From: Laccaria trichodermophora
Taxonomy: Eukaryota; Basidiomycota; Agaricomycetes; Agaricales; Hydnangiaceae
Assembly: GCA_018417955.1 (NCBI GenBank)
Contig: JACTVC010000002.1
Coordinates: forward strand, 2,914,001 to 2,978,000
Direction: 5' to 3'
Length of the DNA: 64,000 nt
Each line of letters starts with the position of its first letter. Within the stretch, counting starts at the first letter, position 1. Of the stretch, positions 34,401 to 45,837 are shown piece after piece. The notes under the pieces were generated by a model. That model was given only the letters and a program-made list of their open reading frames with translations, did no database searches and was not told the DNA's origin. The position numbers and the translations under genes were made by a program.

Positions 34401-36172
34401 ATGACTTTAACCCTTCAGACGACACACCCTTAAACGACACACCCTTAGGACAAGGTCTCTCACAAAAGTCCATGTGTCAGAACATTTCGCCTCTTTTTGA
34501 CGCACACATGTCTGGCTACACTTTGAAACTGACCATTCCCCGTCACCATAAAGCAAATCCAACATTTGGAATGCCTCCCTTTATACGGTACTTGTTCAAG
34601 ACCCTCCAGTCTCAAAAAATCCCGTGTTGATCTGACCGAAGAAAATTGTTTGTTGTTGTCGAGGCAAGGACGTTTGCGATGGCGCCTCGCAGTTTTTCTT
34701 GCATATTTCATGTGATGGAGGTGAGGCGTCATTCTCCATTCTGGCAAGTAATTCAATCTTGTCTAGAAATCTAAGTAACTACTGTTTCCCGTCTCTTTCC
34801 TGAGGTTTCTTAGACTTCATGGTAGAATCTCATATAACTTTTTCGACGTTCTCTCTGCTCTTTGCTGGCAGCACTTGCGGGCAAGTGATCAAAATCGGAT
34901 TTTGTGGATTTTCTGACTACCGCGCTACAGATGTTCAATACTTACAACGACGAACATCTCGCCAAGCTTGTGAAAGACCACCCTCCCAAGCCAGCTGCCC
35001 GTGGGGACGTCTGCATCACTGCGTCTGCCAAAGTGAAACATGGTGATGAGTTCGCCGTGTGATTCCTTCTTCCTAAGGTCCAGCTGAGCTTACGGTAAAT
35101 TCAGTGAAGTTGTTGGCCTTGCCGAAGTGTCATTTAGAGGCCAGTGCTGATTATGGCTTATCCGCGTATTTTCCATACCAAGGCACGCTTTTTGAACATT
35201 TGGCGAAGCTTCCGATTCTGCAAGACATGGTCCTCATCACGGAACTGTTCTCCTGTCCTGCTTATAGCTTGTACTTGTCAAGTGGAAGTGAGTTCCCCTT
35301 GTGTTTGCCATTCATCCCTGATCGATTGTGTGATGCATCGGTTAGATAGTGAAGTACTGGTCTTTGCGCTGCTCTCTACCTCATACTCCCGGAGTGACGG
35401 CGGGAGGTGGAATTGAAGGAAAGTGGTGGGTACAGAACACCACAGGGTTATTTCGAAGCGCCCGTGAACCTCATAGAACAGATGATTACACACCGTTGTA
35501 TTTGCTCAAAGAGATTAGGAAGAAAAGGAATTTTTTCGGCAGCAGACGTGTAGAGATCGAGCTGAGGGTGACGATCTGTGAGTGTTTCGGGTCCTTCGTC
35601 TTATGCATTAGGTGACTGATACTTTTGCTAGTTGGGTTGATGTTTAGGTATCATGGGACGGGGAGGAGAGACCTTTCGAGGATACGGTGAGTCTGAAGCA
35701 TCGCTTACAGCGCCTCTCCTCAACACACGAAACCAGGTTTTCGATTGAACACATGTGGTTGAACAACACTGGTCTCGCATGCTATTTGGTTCAACATCGT
35801 TACTTTCACTGTCCAATTCAAAGACTTAATTCCACGAAATGTCCCCAACTTCCCTTGCCATCCTTCAAGCCTTCACGAGCAGCCAGCGACCTCGAGCTCC
35901 CACGCGACGATAGCCATAGCACGGCCGTCAAAGAATGAGATCGATGTGGGTCACCTGAGGGCAAGGCGTGAGCGCCTCGCAGAAGTGTGTGATTGTCCGT
36001 TCGAGAACCTCCATCTTCCCAACTGTCGGAATCGAGTATAAACAGCAGTGGCAAGGTTGTAAAGATAAATAGGCCGTTCTGGGTGGTCACGAGGGTGAAC
36101 TGAGTACTTCCTGGTGAAGTGTGACCATTCGTCGATTTTAACAAAAAGTACAAGAAGTAAGGTAACCTTCAA
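31430..36172. other. Gene-poor stretch of 4.7 kb
   Basis: No complete gene can be supported. Open frames are short and have no shared splice logic. Possible remnants: a MutS-like P-loop fragment (33230-33441, listed separately), and a coding-looking run at 34930-35060 (MFNTYNDEHLAKLVKDHPP and on) that ends quickly and links to no family I can name. Short pyrimidine-rich and AT-rich blocks are scattered through. The position beside a LINE remnant and a lineage-expanded NTPase gene suggests a decayed, rearranged region. No terminal repeats or target-site duplications are obvious by eye. Confidence 0.5.
33230..33441 (+). pseudogene. Fragment resembling the MutS/MSH ATPase P-loop
   Basis: The frame through 33241 reads RPNMAGKSTFLQRTVVMAVV followed by AQV. 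MutS proteins have TGPNMAGKSTFLRQT at the Walker A site, followed by a helix ending in AQ. After this the similarity fades, and the frame ends at a TAA near 33441 without the DELGRGT-type Walker B motif. No flanking MutS domain was found on either side. It could be a decayed fragment or a chance match of about 20 residues. Confidence 0.35.
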
Positions 36173-38363
36173 CTACACCAAGTTGTTCAACCTCGTTGAC
36201 CTCCTTTGGCCAGATGTTGACGCCATCGTTTGTCGACCAGATGTTGATGCCTTCTTTTTCCGACCAGATGTTGTTGCCTTCGTTTTCCGACCAGGTGTTG
36301 ACAACTTGGCTTTCTTTGATGATTGCATTGATCTCGTAGTTGGTGAATCAATGGCGTGCTCCAGAGGCAACTCCAAGACATATACGTTGGCATCCTCCAA
36401 CTGCTCCAAACCCTCTGGAAGAACCCATCTATGTTCCTCCTCGCCAGTGGGACGGACGAGGACAAAGTTTACCTCGACTGGCGACGGTTCATCTGCCCTC
36501 CGCTTCCCCTTCGCCTTGGCTGACAGGCGAGGGTCATGTTGCTGATTGATTTGAGCAATAATTTCGTTTATGACAGTATAGCCCATATGTGACCCTCTAT
36601 GTAACTTGGAAGTCGTCATCTGGAGTAGCCAGAGGCGTTGAGTCAGGCCGGAAGGAGAAAAACTCAGGAGGAAAGCATCGAACAGGGGATGATTGGTCAA
36701 GGTTGGGATGTAGTACACATTTTCATAGAGAGGTGGCAAGTCCTTGGAGCGGAAGGAAACCAGTTTCCGCTTGATTTTCGGGAAACCGGAAATAGTTTCA
36801 GATGACTCTGGGTCAAGGAGGGTAAACACATTGGAGTCATCGCGACTGTGCATCATTTTGAGGCCCCATGTCCCATCGGTTTCATCTGCATTGACAAAAA
36901 TACGGTGAGCAAAAGGCTCGAAAAGTGAGCCTGCAAGGCCTCTTGTTTCGGGTAAGGCTAGGAAACGCTTGATTGTTGAGCCTGCTTTGACGTGTGACGC
37001 ATCCAGCCATCTTTTGTAGAACTTCTCAGCAATGGCTGGTGATAAAAAGTCAATTTCCAACTGGTAATCTTCAAAAGTGCCGACATTGTTGATGGAGATG
37101 AGACGATGCGAGGGGCCGCTCACGTCCGCGGATGGTTCAGGACGATTCAAGTCGTCCGCAGCCTTCTCCAAATCATCGAAGGACAGATTCAGTGCGCTGT
37201 CGTGGGCTTTCGCCACTTCGTGAAAATTATTAAACATAGCATCAAACAGTTCTCGGGGAACGAGTCCGAAGCGCGAAATAAGGCCATTCAATACGATGCC
37301 GAAAACCTCTTCGAACGATTCAGGCTGCACTTTCGGGGACAATTCAGGCTGCACTTCCAGGGACAATTCAGGCACTTCCGGGGACAATTCCTTGTGAAAT
37401 TTAATGAGACCAGGGTTGTGGATTGTTGACAAAAACTCTGCATCATTCCATTTCTCGACTGGTATCTCTTGTTCTAAATTTGTTTCGAACCTTTTGAAGT
37501 CGGGAGAATGCCTCGCACTGGAAAATGCTTGAGAAATGATTAATCTTGGTATCGAAAGTAACATCTTACGCAAGTTTGAGCTCCTCAACAGTCCATAACG
37601 AGAACACGGTGTAAAGGGGGCGCCGCGCCTTACGCCACGAATAAAGGGCCTTGTTTGGCGATGGACATTGCACGAGGAAACACCGGGGGTCAAGTGTGAG
37701 ATCTGGCAATTCCTCGTTTGGATGAAGGTCGAATAGAGACCAAATGAAGGTATTATCAGAAGGGGTGGGAAGATGACGGGCTCTTGTATTGGCCGTGGTA
37801 CCGTAGACGCCATCATGATAGAAGAGAATATCTTGATGGCTCGCACGAAGCAATACCACTTGTTTCTTCCGTAAAAGACGTAGTAGTAGGTACCACAAAA
37901 AAACTGTTTTGCCTACAAATGTCTCAGCAAGGACATGCAAAAATATGGTTAATTAATCATACCAATCCCGAGTTGGCCTGTGAGAATCACTCCTGTCTTA
38001 GGCTGTCTTTGTGCACGTTCCCATGTCACCTTTTCGGCCACCAGATAACATTTCCGAACCATGAGACTATGGTCATTAGTTACCGGTAGAGCGATGTCGT
38101 TTATGAATGTTTCAGATAGGTCCTGATCGAGGCCTTCAAATTCGCGCCACTTATCTGCAAACTGTTGCAAAGAGGACTGTTTTTTAAGTTTCTCCCATGT
38201 TTGGCGGTCATCATCATCCCATGTCCAGTTGGTAGGGTCTTCATGAATGTGGTCACTAAGCATACTAGAAGGAACCATGAAAAGGCTCACCGGCGTTATC
38301 GCGTGCAAGATTGCCAGGGTTGGTGAAGAGAACAGTTTCAACGAGTTGTGAGCCTGACGCCAT
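36173..38363 (-). CDS. Crinkler/RHS-type P-loop NTPase family protein
   Basis: Four exons (38291-38363, 37963-38238, 37570-37912, 36173-37517) give 678 residues. The N-terminal part has WREFEGLDQDLSETFINDI, then VTNDHSLMVRKCYLV, then Walker A GQLGIGKTVFLWYLLLRLL interrupted by an intron. A LLRASHQDILFYHDGVY segment follows. The long C-terminal region carries family-type blocks such as GLAGSLFEPFAHRIFV, a position that in related proteins belongs to a restriction-endonuclease-like module. Similar proteins form large families in Agaricomycetes and resemble the Crinkler/RHS NTPase-nuclease architecture; I infer that link from motif layout. The tail has 9-residue Ser-Thr-Ser-Gly-Arg repeats and basic residues, possibly for nuclear localisation. 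Function unknown. Confidence 0.75.
36205..36310. repeat. 27-bp tandem repeat in the NTPase gene tail
   Basis: Units start at 36210, 36237, 36264 and 36291, each beginning CCAG(A/G)TGTTG on the plus strand; three full units and one partial. They code for 9-residue repeats of the type S-T-S-G-R-x-x-x-A at the C-terminus of the P-loop NTPase protein. Confidence 0.85.
37319..37390. repeat. 24-bp tandem repeat inside the NTPase gene
   Basis: Units beginning TTCAGG at 37319, 37343 and 37367, the third shortened. They code for LSPEV/LSPKVQPE-type 8-residue repeats (Pro, Glu, Val-rich), between the NTPase part and the C-terminal region. Confidence 0.8.
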
Positions 38364-38477
38364 CGGAGTTGGATAGAGCGTTTGGAACCTGCAGAGAGTA
38401 TGCAGAAGGAGCCGAATGGAGCAACGAATGAGTGAAGGGTTGACGAATGGGGTAGAGCAAGCCTTATGGTTTACTTG

Positions 38478-38567
38478 TCTCTATATGAAAACACAAAGGA
38501 TTTTGATGTCTCTATATGAATCTTCTCTTTCTTCTCTCTCTATATGAAAACACAAAGGATTTTGATG
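38478..38567. repeat. 31-bp direct repeat upstream of the NTPase gene
   Basis: An identical 31-bp sequence beginning TCTCTATATGAAAACACAAA occurs at 38478-38508 and 38537-38567, 59 bp apart. Half of a further unit (TCTCTATATGAA) sits between them. It lies 115-205 bp upstream of the NTPase start codon, in its probable promoter. Confidence 0.85.
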
Positions 38568-38697
38568 GCTGACAAATTCAGCTTTATCTTACTAAGCAGT
38601 TCACACCCTCGAGCTCGAGCTCGCTTTGTAAGCTGGTCACATGTTAAGTTACATGGAAATTAGCACGTATCGGAGCAGTTGTGTAAAGCAATTTAGC

Positions 38698-39791
38698 TTC
38701 GGAGGGAACTCCCCATCCCCTCCCTCCTCTACTCGACTATCCCATCCGAGTTCCCAACATAACCCCGACCACCGCCCCAGGGCCACTTTCTTCCTCAATT
38801 ATTGGCCCACCACTTGATCCGACCGTTGGAGAAAGCGCGTCATAGGTCCCAGGCCGTGGTAGATCTTTCTATCCGCTAGACTCGCTAGAGAGCTCTTAAA
38901 ATACAAATCCACTCACCCGTTTCACGACCTACAAAATCACGGTATCCAGGAACCTTACCTTGGGCCCATTTTCTTCATGTGTTCCCGATCCACGGGCTCC
39001 AACCGGGCCGTTGGTTCTCGGTGGGTAACAAAGTAAGCCCGAATGGCCATACCCTTGTGTGCGGGATAAGGGGACACATCAAGTGTGCTGAGAGCTCCCC
39101 GACGTAGCTTGCAGGACAGAAGAAGAAGGTCTGATCGAGGAAGTGCTGGAACGACTTCAGAGACTGGGTGCAAAGTAAGTGTATCATGAGACCCAATGTC
39201 GATACATGTCCACGTCAAAGTTGATGAAGGTTCCCTCAAAGGTAACGTATCGGAAAGCAAAAGAGGAGACTGTCGTATCTGCCATCAAAGATGATTCCAG
39301 TAAGGCCTTATATGTAACTTGACCATGCCTCTTCTAACGTGTGCACAGGTTAGGATAAAAGACCCTCCTTCTCGAGAGGCTGATGGGTCTAAGGCAAAGC
39401 CTGAAGAGAATGTAATCTTACGATTCTCCCCGTCCGTTGCGCAGTGTGCAACTGTAACGACTTCCTTACTCGCAACCACAAGGCTCGGCCGTCGAGATTC
39501 TGCCGTAGGACGAGTCTGATACTTCAGCGAGACGTCCAGCACTGTTCCAGAGAGCGCAATGTATTGCTTGATGAGGTCAGGCAGCGTGGTGGTTGTCGGG
39601 CTTCTCGAAAGGGCAGCCAAAATATGGCGATCGAGTATGAGAGGCCCTGGGTCGTTCTCTTTCGATGGATGTGGGGTTTGAGCAATGATAGAAGATGAGA
39701 CAGTGGCATATGCCCGCGTCGTTCCCTTTGATAGCCTGAGTTGGCGGCCAACCAAGACGTTGCCGACGCTACGAAGCAGAGGTTGGAGCAT
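38698..39791 (-). pseudogene. Damaged trypsin-like serine protease gene with mitochondrial-type N-terminus
   Basis: Exon 1 (39339-39791) starts MLQPLLRSVGNVLVGRQLRL, a basic presequence, and ends at the catalytic-His motif FILTCAH. Exon 2 from 39278 continues to MAIRAYFVTHREPTA. Beyond that the expected sequence changes frame: GWSPWIGNT, an in-frame TGA (38975-38977), RKWAQGKVPGYRDFVGRET (exon ending 38917). The exon from 38864 follows, with the catalytic-Ser motif GSSGGPI and a stop at 38737. Further downstream RGWGVPSE appears in another frame. So at least two disruptions, and perhaps four, separate conserved blocks. A 31-nt intron could bypass the first two, but it is very short and would remove conserved residues. 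The family is trypsin-like by its His and Ser motifs; the substrate is unknown. Confidence 0.6.
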
Positions 39792-39843
39792 GGTAGAAGT
39801 AGATCCAGTGGCTGAGATTACATCATTGGAATAAAATACAAAT

Positions 39844-42800
39844 TTAACCTTTCCCGACATATCTTTGCCTTTCGTACTCCTTCCACAGTGACTTCATCGT
39901 CGCCTTACCGCCAGCATCAAGCCCAGACACCATCATGGCATCCCGACTATGGTCATTCATCGTACTGCACAACGCAAATAACCCGGGGTAAAGTTCTTTC
40001 CTCATTTCCAAAGGCAATGCACATAAAGGGTCATTCATGGCTTCGATATACGCCTTCAACACAAATGCGGCGTGCTTCGAGAATGGCTTTGCAAGTGATT
40101 CCGCCTTTTGTACCTCAATGAGAGATGAATGGGTCCGAATGGTGGTTTTCGTATTCAGTGTTTCGAGCACACGAGCCAAAGCTTTTCCTTCCTGAGGCCC
40201 AAGAGGCTGCGCCTTGTCAATCCACCTTGGTTGTGTATCCATCACCAGGTTCGTCTGCTTCGCCCCCAAAGATGGGCGGCAAGCCCTGGTCGTCAATAAG
40301 AGCCGCCGCAATACCATCCCCAAATGTGGTAGAGTGGGCGTAACGAGATCTCTTCGGAGACGGATGATAGAGCTGGTGATTGCTATGATCTTGTGGAAAG
40401 TTTCAATTGAGGTGTGGGCATCGTGGACGTCTGATGGGGCCAGGAATTTGCACAACAGCGACCAAATGCCGCCGATATCCAAAGGTCGCAGCGCTGTCGG
40501 CTAGAAAGGGTAAGCGAACATTGGACACGATCAACTGAACGACATACTCGATCAGAACAATGCTGGGTAATAAAGTCCAAAACTTGTTGCCGCAGTAAGA
40601 TAGGACCCGAAGTGAAAGTCGTCTGCGACAAAAAGGTGTGAATGCACTGTGTTGCGAATGCTTGCGTGTACTTCAGAGTGTCTTCAGGATACGTCATAAT
40701 CGTGTCCCCAATAGCCATGAAGACACGTACTTTGTGGATGATCACGCAAGAGAACTGTGGCCAGATGCACTAGTTGTATGCGCACATTTGGAGAACTTTC
40801 AGCAGCCGACAAGGAATTCGAGACGAGTCCGAGAACGTGCGAGAAGTCTGTGGGGGACAGAACCTTGCATATCTTGCCAATACATTTATCGCTTTGTTGT
40901 TGGCCTGAAAATAGAGTTAGAGGGCACGATCAGCAATGAAAGTCAGAGCTGACCAGGTTGCTGCATCGCCGGACAGAAAACAGTGTAGGTGGCAACTGCG
41001 AGATCTAATTGTGATGGCTTTTGATCATCGCTACAGAAATGGAACTCCTTCAGCAGTATTGAAAGTGTCGCCACGCAGATGGAATCTAGTTTGCCAGAAT
41101 GTGACAGAATCCCTCCGATCAGAGCAATCACTCTTGAAACCAGTCTCCGCCCGATAAATGGCATGTCGAAATCTGGCTTTTCTGAGTATATTGGGACGTT
41201 GATATTGGAGCTGTTACATACCTTTCTGTTCTAACCAATGACCGAGGGCAAGGAGGGACCTCCAACCGGCCATTAGAATGGCAGCTTCACCAATTATCCT
41301 ACTTGATGTCGCGTCGTCCATAAGGTTGGAGGTAATCGATTGGAGTAGAAATTTTGCTTGATGAGAGTGGAGTTTTCGTATGGTTGTTCGAATGTCATCA
41401 GAGAACCTTTGAAATATCAAAAGAGACCAAAATGGTACACAAGAATGGCCAAACCTCGCTGGTTCAAATTCCGATACTAGGATGTCAATCATGCGGATTA
41501 AACTTCGCGCGCGGATGGACGCTGGGTTTTCGGAAACCTTGTAGTGCGAGCATGATACAAAGATTTTCGTTAATGATTCTGTTTGGGCCTTACAACAAGA
41601 TCTAGAAATATCCTCAGATGGAACATTGGTTTTTTGTAGGGCCTTGAAAGACGCACAAGAAATATAGATCTATCAAGTCAAGTGTAGAAGTCGTCAGAAA
41701 TTCGGGGAAAGGAGCATTTGATTCTTCTTGATCCAACAAGCGCAGGATGAGATTGACCAAGTCTGCTGGCTGCCGTAACAATCAGTGGAGCAAAAGGAAC
41801 AAATATGAGTTTTTACAGATTGTTCAATTGATCCAATATGCGACGTCATCCTTTTCAAAAAGACACGAATGATTGACAGGGCCTCAAAGTTGGACAAAAG
41901 TTCGTCACCGCGGGACGATGAGTGGCTAAGACGACTATCAGCCTTCAATGCCCTTCGAACGAGGTCACTTCGGCTCGTTTTGGTGAAATATTCGAGAGGA
42001 GAGAAAAGCAGAAGTCGGTATACCGAAGTGATGTCTAAAACTCGCGATGATTCCAGCTTGTCAGAAGAATCTTCGTCGAGGAATGCGGTGATTTCATCAA
42101 GATGTGCTAGAAATACGTCTATGAAATATTAGAAAACATGGTGAGATTCTTCGGAAAAACAAACAAACTTCGCATTATATGGAGTTCCCAGAATTCAGCC
42201 GAATGAAGCGTTCGTAAGAGTAGATGCTCTGGCTGGAGTTGCCCTTCAAGACTACAGGCTTCCAGGGGAATTTTGACCCTCATAATTACTTTCAAAAGCC
42301 GCGTTAATTGTTCCGGTGTCGCCAGGATTCTGAAACCAAAATCAACATTAAACACTTTAGAACAAAATGAATCATACTCGAAAGTGGGCAGCCACCGCTC
42401 GAGGATCAAGTGCAGCAATGCAAGGGCGCATTCTGCTTTTACAGGCTGGCCAAAGGTTAAATGATGTGGTTGACCTGACCAGACAACATCTGCTGGAGTG
42501 AAACTTCTCTCCAGATATAAGAGAATTTTCTCGACAACCAGCTGCGAAACAGAAGCATCCATTGCAGAGGCGTAGTGTAAACGATGGCGAAACTATGTCG
42601 GTCTCAGGTACGATACCAAAGGAATGGACATGGTGAACGCACGATTTCAAGGCTGAGCCCGGGTAGAAGTTCATCATCCTCGAGGGCATTCATCATTTTC
42701 TTGCTCAATTTTGAGTCGAAGTTGGGTGACAACGCGACATTTGTTGACCTGTCTAAAGTGTATTGAACTTGAAGTGTAGCAGCTGCGATAACCTGAGCAG

Positions 42801-44863
42801 GCCAAGTATTACTGTCTTGCAGAGCGAGTTTGAGAACTTTGGAGAGTGTCTTTTGCAAGAATGATGCTCGAAATTCTTCTACACTTTCACGAACCTTCTC
42901 TTGCGACATTGGTGGTAGGGATTGCGTTGGCAAGGAGGAAAGCAAAGTCGAGGCCAACCTAGCGACTAAGCAGTACGTAACGGCAACACTTTCGAGATCC
43001 ATATCTTGATATTCCTGCTTCCCAACTGTTTCTTTCTTCTTTACGGATCCCTTGCTTTGTTCCGCGCCTTTATGATGATCTGCAGCTTTAAACTTGTGCC
43101 AGATACTAGACAAAATTTCAAAAGCACTTTTCAACGACGGTAAGCATTGATTTGGGGTCAGGAACTTGAGTGCTTTGGAAAGTCGGGTCAAGTGCAAGGG
43201 GTGTAGGATAGGACTGGAAAGACCGATCTGATAGCGTTGCCGATAATCTCGGCAAGATTCTGATTTGCTTGAAAGCAGGCAAGCGAATAGGTTTTCAACA
43301 TGAATGTCCATGGTTCTCGTCTTGGTGTAGTAATCGATCATCAACTCAAGAAACCCAAGTTGATCAAGATCAACTTGGGAAATCTGGTGTCAACCGTTAG
43401 TCTTAGTTTGGGCTTGACAATGGCCTCGACGCACGCATATAATTTGAGAGAAGATGCGGGGAATCGAAGGAATGATGAGGTTATGGTCAATACGAGCTAT
43501 TGCGGTAAGGCACCGTAGCGATAAAGTGATTACACCTGTCTGATCCACTGTATCTCCATATCAGTATGGGAGCGTTGTGGAGAGACACTGTTTGACCTAC
43601 GTCTCTGTTCACTAGCCAGAATGGCAATAGACGCTTCAATACTTCGATTGAAAACGCAGTCGACGTCCAGCGTTCTGTCGAATAGGTTTTCTTCCTCGAC
43701 AATGTCGAGGAGAGCGGCCCTCGTTGTCCACGCCCATTCGTGGTCATTCGTTTCATCCAAATAAACTTGACAAGACGTGAAGAAACCCATTCCTGCAGCA
43801 TGCAGTTGATTCAACGCAGTGCCGGCTTGTTGCTGGAATCCTTGACCAAACAAAGCACTGCGATATTTCGATATTGACTGGATATATTGTGAGAACAGCT
43901 TGGGAAGCGCTTCCAAAATGTAAGGTTTGTATGATTTCCCGAGATTGTCAAATGCATCAAAAATTGTATTTTCCACCTTGACGTCTTGCGATTGACGAAG
44001 AATCTCAAGATTGAAGAGGGTCTCAGCACCGGCGCTGAATATGATCTCGTGAAATGCAGCATTTTGCGTAGCATTATTAAGCAATCCAATACATTTCAAC
44101 CAGTGTGGAAGGTAGGATTGGACGAAAGTGCTGTACATCTGATTCAGAGAAGTTTTAGCATGCTGGAACTTCACTGTAAGACCTAGATACCTTTTTCTTT
44201 CCCGAAGAAGTCGCTAAAGAGTTACGGTATAACTTGGAAAGAAGAGCTCCAATTTTGGAGAATCCTTCAGTTGGCCCAGTTTCCTCGAGTATCTGGAGAA
44301 AAGTTCCCCAACAATCTAGTAGCAATTCGGTATTCATCTTGTTGAGTCCTACGGGCCAAAGAACAGAGAGACAGGAGTGAGCAACCAAGATAAGCTGCTC
44401 CAAATCATCTGGCCTAGCCTCCTTGAGCAAAGTGAGAAAAGAGAGGAGGGTTACGCTGATGGGTATGCGGAGGAGCAAGGCAGAGAGCCATTTTTTTGGT
44501 AGACGTGAAGTGGAGCCTTCTTGAGCTTGGGAAGCATTGTCTTGCGAAGAAATCACGTCTAAAAGGAGTTTCCAGTACCGTATGTCGATCAAGGGGTTGG
44601 CTGAGCTAGCGAAAGAATATGACGCTGAGAATTTGAATGACAGGTGAAACGACCGAATGCACGCACAATCCTCTAGTCCTTTCTTTCATAAATTTAGTGA
44701 GCACCCAATCTGCGACCACTTCCGACTTGCATGGTACATGGAAAGACGCGTCGTCCCAAGCCCGCCGTGCAATCTCAATTTTGAAGGGACCTCCAGCGAT
44801 TGGTGGATCAGAGGCTGCCTTCAAGGCTCGCACAAAACCCTGGGACGTTTGTGCATCCGTCAT
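39844..44863 (-). CDS. URB2: Urb2/Npa2-family 60S ribosome biogenesis protein
   Basis: Large nucleolar helical protein that acts with Npa1/Urb1 in early 27S pre-rRNA maturation. Thirteen exons (44667-44863, 44226-44605, 43536-44173, 42643-43383, 42169-42592, 41817-42118, 41657-41769, 41222-41601, 40954-41181, 40731-40904, 40548-40681, 39844-40500; the segment 42169-42592 may be split by a 48-nt intron) give 1455 residues, or 1439 if split. The recognisable part is the C-terminal Urb2 domain, from about residue 1240, ending with MMVSGLDAGGKATMKSLWKE and YERQRYVGKG. The rest is alpha-helical with little motif content, as in the family. The gene is longer than the yeast protein, which is normal in filamentous fungi. 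Exon phases close throughout. Confidence 0.85.
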
Positions 44864-44991
44864 TTTTGAAAGGAGTTGACGCGGACGCCCTGTGCTGGGG
44901 GTTACTCAGAAGTATGCACAAAAAGTGCAGACGAAACCAATTTTTAGACCCTAACCTTAACTTTGGGCTACAATCTCGTACATACATGACC

Positions 44992-45637
44992 CTATGTGGA
45001 CCCTTTCTTGTTCTGTTTATCCGTCCATTCTAACCAAGATCCCTTATAGTTGAGGATGCTGTTGAGACGGGAACATATCAGTCACCAAATATTGAAATGT
45101 CGAAAGTTGTAGTACGCAGTATATCCATTCCGCTTGGCGACGTCACTTGCTGTTGTGCTACGCATACCACTTCGGCAGTAGAAGGTTACTTCCTGGTCCG
45201 GCTTGGGCTTTTCAAACCCAAATTTCTCCTTGAAGGTCTCAGGCGGCATGTGAAGGGCACCCGCAAGGACGGAAAGTGGAATGTTAACGGCTGATGGGAT
45301 CATTCCTTGCATGGTTTCTTCCGGTTCACGAACATCGATTAAATACGAGTCCTGAAAACACGTCGCCCCCTCGCCTTGCATTGCAACTGAGTAGATTACG
45401 CACCGGAGTCGGATTCTCCGTCTTTGGAACCAGCTCTGCATATGTCAATACCTTCGCATCCCAATCCCTCTGCATGTCATCTTGTCGTTCTAGTGCATCC
45501 TTTCTAGTTTGTTGTTCTGGTGTTAACGGAGGCTTGGGTGTTTGAGTAGAATTGTAGCGTAGTGCGATTGAGCGAGAGGTGATAGATGGTCGTTGAGGAA
45601 CAAATCTCGCAGTCCGTACAAGGGTAGTTCGGAACAT
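44992..45637 (-). CDS. Mitochondrial single-domain rhodanese (Rdl-like)
   Basis: Three exons (45404-45637, 45116-45351, 44992-45058) give 178 residues. The start MFRTTLVRTARFVPQRPSIT is a basic, acid-free mitochondrial presequence. The rhodanese domain has SYLIDVREPEE, IPSAVNIPLSVL and the active-site loop YCRSGMRS with the catalytic Cys, then the conserved end LNYKGSWLEW. Single-domain rhodaneses transfer sulfane sulfur from thiosulfate or persulfides, for instance in mitochondrial sulfide oxidation. It is unrelated in position to the tandem sulfurtransferase gene 20 kb away. It is divergent from the RBM26/27-like gene (200 bp apart). Confidence 0.93.
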
Positions 45638-45837
45638 GGTTGCGTCGAGTACCTGACAAGTTTGTCCGAGCTGATAATAATGGCATCCTCGGAATTTGCC
45701 GGAGTGCTGACAAAGCCTATGACTGGCGGTCAAGTGGTAATTTGGTTGCAACACTCACACTCTACTTGCATACGAAGACGAGATTTGCTCATATTCTTCT
45801 TGAGTCTCTCTTTGCAAGTAAATATCAAGGATCTGTT

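Noticed and set aside
34091..34630. 179-codon open frame in the gene-poor stretch
   Set aside because: Low-complexity, no domain, no splice context and no homologue I can name; not strong enough for a gene call.
36205..36310. CRISPR-like array
   Set aside because: The 27-bp units are directly adjacent without spacers and are in frame within a eukaryotic coding exon.
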